Shown: one piece after another, positions 6,519 through 11,244 of the stretch
Layout: each line of letters begins with the position of its first letter
Numbering within the stretch: the stretch's first letter is position 1
Source of the DNA: an uncultured Eubacteriales bacterium
GTDB taxonomy: Bacteria; Bacillota; Clostridia; Oscillospirales; CAG-272
Reading direction: 5' to 3'
DNA length: 11,244 nucleotides
Assembly (NCBI GenBank): GCA_934401725.1
Contig: CAKRSS010000061.1
Coordinates: 1-11,244, forward strand
Notes under the pieces: model-generated
What the model was told of the DNA's origin: nothing
Databases searched by the model: none
Seen by the model: only the letters and a program-made list of their open reading frames with translations
Translations under genes and position numbers: made by a program

Positions 6519-7697
6519 TTACAGCAGTTCGGCCCTGAGTATCGGCGCGAGGTCGCGCTCCTCCCAGCTGACGCCGAGATCCTCACGACCCATGTGGCCG
6601 TAGGCGGCGAGCTGCGAGTAAATCGGGCGGCGCAGGTCAAAGCGCTTGATTATGGCCGCGGGACGCAGGTCAAGATTTGCAAGCAGTGCGCGCGAAATCT
6701 CCTCCTCGGGCACACGTGCGGTGCCGAACGTCTCGACCATGACCGAGACAGGGCGCGCCACGCCGATAGCGTAAGCAATCTGCACCTCGCAGCGCGTCGC
6801 AATGCCCGCCGCGACTATGTTCTTCGCGGCATAGCGCGCCGCGTAGGAGGCCGAACGGTCGACCTTGGTCGGGTCCTTGCCCGAGAAAGCGCCGCCGCCG
6901 TGACGGGAATATCCGCCGTAGGTGTCGACGATTATTTTGCGTCCGGTAAGTCCCGTGTCGCCAGCGGGGCCGCCCACAACAAAGCGACCGGTCGGGTTGA
7001 CGTATATTTTAGTCTCGTCGTCCAGCAGCTCTGCCGGGACGATGGGCTTTATGACATGCTCAATCACGTCGGCACGTATCTGCGACAGCTCGACGTCGGG
7101 GCTGTGCTGCGACGACACGACCACCGTGTCGACGCGCGCAGGTACGCCGTCGTGATACTCGACCGTGACCTGCGTTTTGCCGTCAGGGCGCAGGTAATCC
7201 ATCACATGCTCGCGGCGGACGAGCGTCAGCTGCTTCGCCAGCCGGTGTGCCAACGAAATGGGCAGCGGCATGAGCTCGGGCGTATCGTCGCAGGCGTAGC
7301 CGAACATAAGTCCCTGGTCGCCGGCGCCGATGTCGAGGCCGTCTCCCTGCCCCGCCTTGGCCTCAAAGCTCTTATCGACGCCGAGCGCGATGTCAGGCGA
7401 CTGCTCGTGAATCGAGCTGATAACAGCGCAGCTGTCGCAGTCGAAGCCGTATTTTGCGCGGTCGTAGCCTATCTCGCGGACGGTCTCGCGCACGATGTGC
7501 TGAAGATCGACATAAGCTTCAGTCGTTATCTCGCCCATCAGCGCAACCATGCCGGTCGTGCAGAAGGTCTCGCACGCAACGCGCGCCACGGGGTCCTCGC
7601 GCAGTATCGCGTCAAGGACGGCGTCGGAAATTTTGTCGCAGATTTTGTCGGGATGTCCCTCTGTCACCGACTCAGATGTAAAAAGTGTTTTCTTCAT
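6519..7697 (-). CDS. metK: S-adenosylmethionine synthetase
   Basis: This cytosolic enzyme makes S-adenosylmethionine from methionine and ATP, releasing phosphate and diphosphate; the active form is normally a tetramer. The 392 residues match the usual 380-400. Family signatures are clear: GHPDK (14-18), the hexapeptide GAGDQG (124-129), the P-loop-like GGGAFSGKDPTKVD (267-280), and GDTGLTGRK (246-254). The N-terminal residues MKKTLFTSESVTEGHPDK are typical of the family, supporting the ATG at 7697, which is preceded by a GGAG ribosome binding site. A SAM-I riboswitch and terminator in its leader supply product feedback. The stop is followed by 87 bases before the next start, with no obvious terminator. 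Confidence 0.97.
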   Translation of the reverse strand: MKKTLFTSESVTEGHPDKICDKISDAVLDAILREDPVARVACETFCTTGMVALMGEITTEAYVDLQHIVRETVREIGYDRAKYGFDCDSCAVISSIHEQSPDIALGVDKSFEAKAGQGDGLDIGAGDQGLMFGYACDDTPELMPLPISLAHRLAKQLTLVRREHVMDYLRPDGKTQVTVEYHDGVPARVDTVVVSSQHSPDVELSQIRADVIEHVIKPIVPAELLDDETKIYVNPTGRFVVGGPAGDTGLTGRKIIVDTYGGYSRHGGGAFSGKDPTKVDRSASYAARYAAKNIVAAGIATRCEVQIAYAIGVARPVSVMVETFGTARVPEEEISRALLANLDLRPAAIIKRFDLRRPIYSQLAAYGHMGREDLGVSWEERDLAPILRAELL

Positions 7698-7724
7698 TTC
7701 GTATCTCCGTTAATAAATTTTCAT

Positions 7725-7752
7725 CAAAAAAGGCTCCGCACAGACGGAGCCT
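7725..7752 (-). terminator. Riboswitch-controlled intrinsic terminator in the metK leader
   Basis: A perfect 8-bp stem AGGCTCCG/CGGAGCCT (7731-7738 with 7745-7752) with a 6-base loop, followed on the minus strand by a run of six Ts. It lies between the SAM aptamer and metK. Its loop and the base of its 5' arm can instead pair with the 3' strand of aptamer helix P1, giving a clear on/off switch. Confidence 0.92.
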
Positions 7753-7756
7753 CAAT

Positions 7757-7843
7757 CTCTCATCTGTCAGGATTTAGCACCTTGCCTCGCGGTAGGTTGC
7801 TGTGACATCAACAGGCCTGTCCTTACGTCACTCTTGATAAGAA
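7757..7843 (-). ncRNA. SAM-I riboswitch (S-box leader) upstream of metK
   Basis: Conserved S-box blocks appear in order on the minus strand: CTTATCAAGAG at the 5' side, an AAGGAC segment, GATGTCACAGCAACC, and GGTGCTAAATCC near the 3' side. Helix P1 forms between TTCTTATC (7836-7843) and GATGAGAG (7757-7764), all eight positions pairing with G-U wobbles allowed. P2 pairs GTGAC with GTCAC. In this class, SAM binding stabilises P1 and lets the terminator form. Here the competing antiterminator pairs ACAGATG (7761-7767) with CGTCTGT (7740-7746), extended by GAG/CTC (7757-7759 with 7747-7749) across one bulged base. When SAM is high, metK transcription should stop. Confidence 0.95.
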
Positions 7844-7903
7844 TCATATTCGATTATCACTCTGCAATATCCGAAGGAAGGCTTGCTTCGCCCCCGCGGC
7901 ATA

Positions 7904-7932
7904 ATGATACCACACCGCGTCAATTTTTGCAA
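7904..7932 (-). promoter_or_regulatory. Candidate promoter of the metK leader
   Basis: On the minus strand TATCAT (7904-7909, five of six) lies 17 bases from TTGCAA (7927-7932, four of six). The predicted start near 7897 gives about 50 bases of leader before the SAM aptamer. It sits just past the stop of the preceding membrane protein gene. GATAAT (7853-7858) is closer to the aptamer but has no usable -35 box. Confidence 0.45.
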
Positions 7933-7947
7933 TAGCCGCAGAGAAAT

Positions 7948-8451
7948 TCACGCAAAAAATCTGAACGCTGCCACGATTCCGTAAGCGCCGAGCGTCATAA
8001 TCACGCCCGCTATCATGACACCGATGAGCGTCGACAGCAGCGCCTTCCAGAATTTCATATTGATAGTCGCCGCGACGAGCGAGCCCGTCCACGCGCCGGT
8101 CACCGGCAGCGGTATAGCGACGAACAGCGCCACGCCCCAGAACGAATATTTCTCGATTTTCGGGCGATTCTTCTCGGCCTTGCGGTTGATCCAGTTGCCG
8201 AGACGGTTAAAAAATCCGACCTTCGACCCCGCCATCCAGTCAAGAATTTTGCGGATGAACAGCAGTATGAAGGGCACCGGAATCATGTTTCCGACGACCG
8301 CAAAAATATAGCTCTGCCACCACGGCAGTCCGAGTCCTGCGCCGAGCGGAATCGCGCCGCGCAGCTCGATTATCGGGAGCATCGAGCACAGGATGACACA
8401 CCATTCCCGGCCCACGGTTTCAAGAAAGAAGCGCGAAATCGCCTCTGTCAT
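7948..8451 (-). CDS. Small multidrug-export family membrane protein (COG2426 / Sm_multidrug_ex)
   Basis: An integral membrane protein of 167 residues that I place in the small multi-drug export family (COG2426), a distant relative of DedA-type transporters. The usual length is about 150-170. Visible marks are the polar, proline-rich segment PIIELRGAIPLG (26-37) and the matching one VAIPLPVTGAWTGSLVA (111-127), which resemble re-entrant loop motifs, plus hydrophobic segments at about 47-68 and 134-162. A basic loop lies at 82-104. The drug-export name comes from old homology; substrates for this family are not established. The ATG at 8451 follows AAGGAGG by five bases. It begins only ten bases after the ribU stop codon, so both are on one transcript under FMN riboswitch control, hinting at a membrane function coupled to ribU expression. 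No convincing terminator follows. Confidence 0.8.
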   Translation of the reverse strand: MTEAISRFFLETVGREWCVILCSMLPIIELRGAIPLGAGLGLPWWQSYIFAVVGNMIPVPFILLFIRKILDWMAGSKVGFFNRLGNWINRKAEKNRPKIEKYSFWGVALFVAIPLPVTGAWTGSLVAATINMKFWKALLSTLIGVMIAGVIMTLGAYGIVAAFRFFA

Positions 8452-8461
8452 AAAAGCCTCC

Positions 8462-9166
8462 TTATTTGTTCCATGTTATCTGGCCGCCCAGCACCGCGAC
8501 AAGCAACGCCACACAACCGGCAGCGACCGCCAGCCCGCCGATTATGACAACGAGGCTGCGCACGCCGAAATGATAGCTGCTGTCCCTGCCCTCCTCGGAC
8601 ACCACCAGCCGCATGCGGTGAAGCGCCGCCGAGACCGGCTTGTAAAGCACCATCACCAGCGCAGAATTGAGCAGCGCCTTGATAAAGTTGAACGGCAGAA
8701 GCAGCGGCAGAAGCATGCCCTTGACGGTTTCGAGCGATACATGGTAATATATCGGCGTCACAAGCAGGTTCATGAGCAGCATGACCGCCGTCATCGCGAC
8801 GACAGAGCAGCAGAGTCCCGCCACCGCACCGCTCATGTGACGGCGCAGGCGCGGAGCATATGTGTAAACCGCGCTTGCACAGCCTGCAAACACGGCGCTC
8901 GAGACAAAGTTCATCAAAAAGCCCCAGGGTCCCGTTCCGCTGATGGTCACCATCTCAAGAAGCGACACAACCAGCGCGATAACGACACCCGAAAACGGGC
9001 CGAAAAGCATAGCGGCAATCGTTATGACGGTATCCTTGATGTCAAACGTCAGAAAACCGCCGATGCCGCTGATACGAAGCGTAAAAACCGTAACATAGGC
9101 GAGCGCGCAGAAAAGTGCCATCGTCACAAGACGGCGCGCGCCCAGCTTTGAGCTATTGTTTTTCAT
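8462..9166 (-). CDS. ribU: Riboflavin ECF transporter substrate-binding S-component, RibU
   Basis: RibU is the membrane S-component that binds riboflavin and works with the shared ECF module (EcfA, EcfA', EcfT), which is not encoded in this window. Characteristic features are an N-terminal helix with an A-x3-A type motif (ALFCALA, 17-23), LTFDIKD (39-45), FGPFSGVV (55-62), SLLEM with GTGPWGFLMNF (69-87), and six core hydrophobic segments at about 12-30, 46-57, 58-73, 82-102, 112-135 and 155-177. Family members are usually about 190-205 residues; this one has 234 because of an added C-terminal segment with a seventh hydrophobic helix (about 203-226). The ATG at 9166 follows GGGAG by six bases. 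The FMN riboswitch in its leader strongly supports riboflavin as substrate. It is followed after ten bases by the small export-family gene. Confidence 0.93.
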   Translation of the reverse strand: MKNNSSKLGARRLVTMALFCALAYVTVFTLRISGIGGFLTFDIKDTVITIAAMLFGPFSGVVIALVVSLLEMVTISGTGPWGFLMNFVSSAVFAGCASAVYTYAPRLRRHMSGAVAGLCCSVVAMTAVMLLMNLLVTPIYYHVSLETVKGMLLPLLLPFNFIKALLNSALVMVLYKPVSAALHRMRLVVSEEGRDSSYHFGVRSLVVIIGGLAVAAGCVALLVAVLGGQITWNK

Positions 9167-9185
9167 AAAAAACTCCCATAAGGGG

Positions 9186-9221
9186 AAAAAAGCCCCGCAG
9201 AACAGTCAGCGGGGGGCTTTT
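9186..9221 (-). terminator. Riboswitch-controlled intrinsic terminator in the ribU leader
   Basis: On the minus strand AAAAGCCCC-CC-GC (9209-9221) pairs with GCGGGGCTTTT (9186-9198), leaving two extra Cs bulged, with a 10-base loop and a run of six Ts at the 3' end. It lies directly after the FMN aptamer (helix P1 ends at 9221) and before the ribU ribosome binding site at 9173-9177. FMN binding should favour this terminator and lower ribU expression. Confidence 0.9.
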
Positions 9222-9334
9222 CATTTCATCTCATCCGGGCTTTACCGTCGGTGCAGGAATCTCACCTGCTCGGCGCACGAGGCGTTCGCGGACTTTCACC
9301 GCCGGCATGGAATCTCACCAATCCCCCAAAATGA
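9221..9334 (-). ncRNA. FMN riboswitch (RFN element) upstream of ribU
   Basis: Conserved RFN blocks appear in order on the minus strand: GGGGGATTGGTGAGATTCC, GCCGGCGGTGAAAGTCCGCGA, a variable P4-side region, GCAGGTGAGATTCCTGC, ACCGACGGTAAAGCCCGGATG. The core GGTGAGATTCC occurs twice (9309-9319 and 9256-9266), as expected for the two symmetrical halves. Helix P1 can form between TCATTT (9329-9334) and AAATGA (9221-9226). The usual AAAGTCCGGATG core reads AAAGCCCGGATG here, one base different. Ligand is FMN, by family knowledge. Confidence 0.96.
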
Positions 9335-9347
9335 TTTAATTAATTTG

Positions 9348-9365
9348 ACAAAGCCGCAGCTTTGT
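9348..9365 (-). other. Second hairpin between tuf and the FMN riboswitch
   Basis: A perfect 7-bp stem ACAAAGC/GCTTTGT with a 4-base loop, 8 bases downstream of the larger tuf hairpin and 13 bases before the FMN aptamer. Its minus-strand tail is CAAATTAATT, A/T rich but not a U tract. It may be part of the tuf 3' end or of the ribU leader. Confidence 0.5.
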
Positions 9366-9373
9366 GTCAGTAA

Positions 9374-9402
9374 CTGTCCCGGAGGAAAATCCTCCGGGAC
9401 AG
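9374..9402 (-). terminator. Strong hairpin after tuf (terminator-like, no clear U tract)
   Basis: A perfect 13-bp stem CTGTCCCGGAGGA/TCCTCCGGGACAG (9374-9386 with 9390-9402) with a 3-base loop, 11 bases after the tuf stop codon. The sequence after it on the minus strand is TTACTGAC, without a U run, so it may protect the 3' end or give only partial termination. I see no convincing promoter for ribU between this hairpin and the FMN aptamer. Confidence 0.6.
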
Positions 9403-9413
9403 CACAGCTAAAA

Positions 9414-10619
9414 TTACTCGATAATATCGGAAACGATACCGGAACCGACAGTTCTGCCGCCCTCACGGATAGCAAAACGAAGTCCCTTCTCGATAGCGAT
9501 AGGAGTGATGAGCTCGACGGTCATATCGACGTTGTCGCCGGGGCGGCACATCTCAACACCTTCAGGAAGCTCGATAACACCGGTAACGTCGGTGGTTCTG
9601 AAGTAGAACTGAGGTCTGTAGCCAGGGAAGAAGGGCTTCTTACGGCCGCCTTCCTTCTCAGTCAGAACGTAAACGTGACCAACGAACTTGGTGTGCGGGT
9701 GAATGGAACCGGGCTTGCAGAGAACCTGTCCACGCTCGATGCCGTTCTTGTCGACACCACGGAGCAGAGCACCGATGTTATCACCTGCTTCAGCCTGGTC
9801 AAGCAGCTTGTGGAACATCTCAACACCGGTAACGACGGTGGTCTTCTTCTCATCGGACAGACCAACGATCTCGACAGTGTCGCCAACCTTAACAGTACCA
9901 CGCTCAACACGACCGGTAGCAACAGTACCACGGCCGGAGATGGAGAAGACGTCCTCAACGGGCATCAGGAAGGGCAGGTCAGACTTTCTGTCAGGAGTGG
10001 GGATGTAGCTGTCAACAGCATCCATCAGCTCCCAGATAGGAGCGTATACGGGATCTGCGGGATCGGTGGAAGCACTCTCGAGAGCGGCACGGGCAGAACC
10101 ACGGATGAAGGGGATGTCATCGCCCGGGAAGTCGTAGGAGGAGAGCAGGTCTCTGGTCTCCATCTCGACGAGGTCGAGCAGCTCGGGGTCGTCAACGAGG
10201 TCGGTCTTGTTCATGAACACAACCAGTGCGGGAACGCCAACCTGACGAGCCAGCAGGACGTGCTCACGGGTCTGCTGCAGAGGACCGTCGGAAGCAGCAA
10301 CCACGAGGATTGCGCCGTCCATCTGTGCAGCACCGGTAATCATGTTCTTGACGTAGTCAGCGTGGCCGGGGCAGTCGACGTGAGCGTAGTGACGCTTCTC
10401 GGTCTCGTACTCAACGTGTCTGGTGTTGATTGTGATACCTCTTGCCTTCTCCTCGGGAGCGTTATCGATCTGGTCGTATGCCAGGAACTCGATGTTACCG
10501 TTCTTCAGAGAGAGGGTCTTGGTGATAGCAGCGGTCAGAGTGGTTTTACCGTGGTCAACGTGACCAATAGTACCAATGTTAACGTGGGGCTTAGTGCGTT
10601 CAAACTTAGCTTTTGCCAT
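9414..10619 (-). CDS. tuf: Translation elongation factor Tu (EF-Tu)
   Basis: EF-Tu is the GTPase that brings aminoacyl-tRNA to the ribosomal A site. The 401 residues match the usual 394-400. GTP-binding motifs are in order: G1 GHVDHGKT (19-26), switch I with RGITIN (60-65), G3 DCPGH (82-86), G4 NKTD (137-140) and G5, where the usual SAL reads SAR (176-178). Domains II and III follow (about 205-401), with GRGTVATGRVERG in domain II. I chose the ATG at 10619, which gives the typical MAKAKFERTKPHVN beginning and lies about ten bases after GGAGGA. An ATG six codons earlier includes that ribosome binding site and is rejected. It follows fusA by 29 bases, the standard str operon order. The codon set is strongly biased and less GC rich than that of ribU or recD2, consistent with very high expression. 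Confidence 0.97.
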   Translation of the reverse strand: MAKAKFERTKPHVNIGTIGHVDHGKTTLTAAITKTLSLKNGNIEFLAYDQIDNAPEEKARGITINTRHVEYETEKRHYAHVDCPGHADYVKNMITGAAQMDGAILVVAASDGPLQQTREHVLLARQVGVPALVVFMNKTDLVDDPELLDLVEMETRDLLSSYDFPGDDIPFIRGSARAALESASTDPADPVYAPIWELMDAVDSYIPTPDRKSDLPFLMPVEDVFSISGRGTVATGRVERGTVKVGDTVEIVGLSDEKKTTVVTGVEMFHKLLDQAEAGDNIGALLRGVDKNGIERGQVLCKPGSIHPHTKFVGHVYVLTEKEGGRKKPFFPGYRPQFYFRTTDVTGVIELPEGVEMCRPGDNVDMTVELITPIAIEKGLRFAIREGGRTVGSGIVSDIIE

Positions 10620-10648
10620 TTTTGATTTATCCTCCATTAAATATTTTA

Positions 10649-11244
10649 TCAGGCTTTGTGTGCGTTGGAGATTATGGTCTCCTGAATGGACTTGGGAACC
10701 TCGGCGAAGTGGCTGGGCTCCATAGAGAACTGGCCACGGCCCTGCGTGTTGGAGCGCAGCGCGGTAGCGTAACCGAACATCTCGGAAAGCGGCACCACAG
10801 CGGTGATCTCCTGTGCGCCGGGGCGGGTCTCCATGGACTGGATCTGACCGCGGCGGGAGTTGAGGTCGCCGATGACGTTGCCGGTGTAGTCATCGGGAGT
10901 GATGACTACAACCTTCATGATAGGCTCGGTGAGTACGGGGTCTGCCTTTCTCATGGCCTCCTTGAACGCCATAGAACCGGCGATCTTGAATGCCATTTCG
11001 GAGGAGTCGACCTCGTGGTAAGAACCGTCATAGAGCGTGACCTTGACGTCCACAACGTTGTAGCCGGCAAGAACACCGTTCTGCATAGCGCCCTGAATAC
11101 CGGCGTCGACCGCGGGGATGTATTCCTTCGGAATAGCACCGCCGACGACCTTGCTTTCAAACAGGTAACCGGCGCCCGGCTCATTAGGCTCGAGTATGAT
11201 CTTGACGTGACCGTACTGACCCTTACCACCGGACTGACGTACAT
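10649..11244 (-). CDS. fusA: Translation elongation factor G (EF-G), C-terminal part, runs off the right edge
   Basis: EF-G is the GTPase that drives translocation on the ribosome. Only the last 197 codons are inside the window; the reading frame is open to the edge, with the first complete codon ending at 11242. The visible part covers domain IV, from RQSGGKGQYGHVKI at the edge through GGAIPKEYIPAVDAGIQ and then SMAFKEAM, and domain V with YTGNVIGDLNSRRGQI and MFGYATALRSNTQGRG. These signatures match EF-G rather than the ribosomal protection proteins. It ends 29 bases before tuf, and its codon use is as biased as that of tuf. The G domain lies outside, so GTPase motifs cannot be checked. rpsL and rpsG are expected further upstream, beyond the edge. 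Confidence 0.95.
   Translation of the reverse strand, partial: VRQSGGKGQYGHVKIILEPNEPGAGYLFESKVVGGAIPKEYIPAVDAGIQGAMQNGVLAGYNVVDVKVTLYDGSYHEVDSSEMAFKIAGSMAFKEAMRKADPVLTEPIMKVVVITPDDYTGNVIGDLNSRRGQIQSMETRPGAQEITAVVPLSEMFGYATALRSNTQGRGQFSMEPSHFAEVPKSIQETIISNAHKA

Noticed and set aside
6072..7805. 577-codon open frame on the plus strand opposite metK
   Set aside because: It lies antisense to metK, the small protein and the SAM leader, has no recognisable domain, and is arginine/histidine/alanine rich as expected from the mirror of a GC-rich coding strand.
7853..7858. GATAAT as the -10 box of the metK leader
   Set aside because: The position 17 bases upstream reads CCTTCC, which has no resemblance to a -35 box; the TTGCAA-17-TATCAT pair further upstream fits better.
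9156..10625. 489-codon open frame on the plus strand opposite tuf
   Set aside because: Antisense to tuf and across the FMN riboswitch; its serine/threonine/glycine/valine-rich, repetitive composition reflects tuf codon bias read backwards. No ribosome binding site or domain.
1..11244. CRISPR array, phage genes, toxin-antitoxin pair or insertion sequence
   Set aside because: No regularly spaced direct repeats, transposase, integrase or toxin-like small gene pair was seen on either strand; the gene content is housekeeping.

Overview
The window looks like ordinary chromosome from a GC-rich member of the Firmicutes, most likely a Clostridia gut-type bacterium near the Oscillospiraceae/Ruminococcaceae. 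The evidence is Firmicutes-style regulation (a T-box-free SAM-I riboswitch before metK and an FMN riboswitch before a RibU-type ECF S-component, both with intrinsic terminators), strong purine-rich ribosome binding sites, a RecD2 (YrrC) helicase instead of RecBCD RecD, ComF, and an actin-like MreB. The genus assignment is inference.

All ten genes lie on the minus strand, so transcription runs from the high-coordinate end to the low end. Reading in that direction: the 3' end of fusA (EF-G) and tuf (EF-Tu), the tail of a str-type translation operon; two hairpins; an FMN riboswitch with terminator controlling ribU (riboflavin uptake S-component) and a small integral membrane protein of the small multidrug-export family; a SAM-I riboswitch with terminator controlling metK; a small unrecognised membrane-anchored protein, recD2 and comF, tightly packed as an operon; a 164-bp foldback (inverted-repeat) element; mreB with its own promoter; and pepD followed by a strong intrinsic terminator. 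The last 300 bases at the left end hold no gene but carry two tandem near-consensus sigma-A promoters with A/T-tract upstream elements, firing out of the window toward an unseen gene, plausibly an rRNA operon.

The genes fall into functional blocks: translation elongation (fusA, tuf), cofactor supply under metabolite-sensing RNA control (ribU/FMN, metK/SAM), DNA repair and competence-type functions (recD2, comF), and cell shape and peptide turnover (mreB, pepD). Several starts are GTG codons chosen by ribosome binding site placement (mreB, comF). tuf and fusA use a visibly more biased codon set than the GC-rich neighbours, as expected for very highly expressed genes.

I found no phage, insertion sequence with a transposase, CRISPR array, tRNA or defence system. 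The least explained pieces are the foldback element between comF and mreB, the 100-residue protein before recD2, the extra C-terminal helix on RibU, and the tandem promoters at the left edge.
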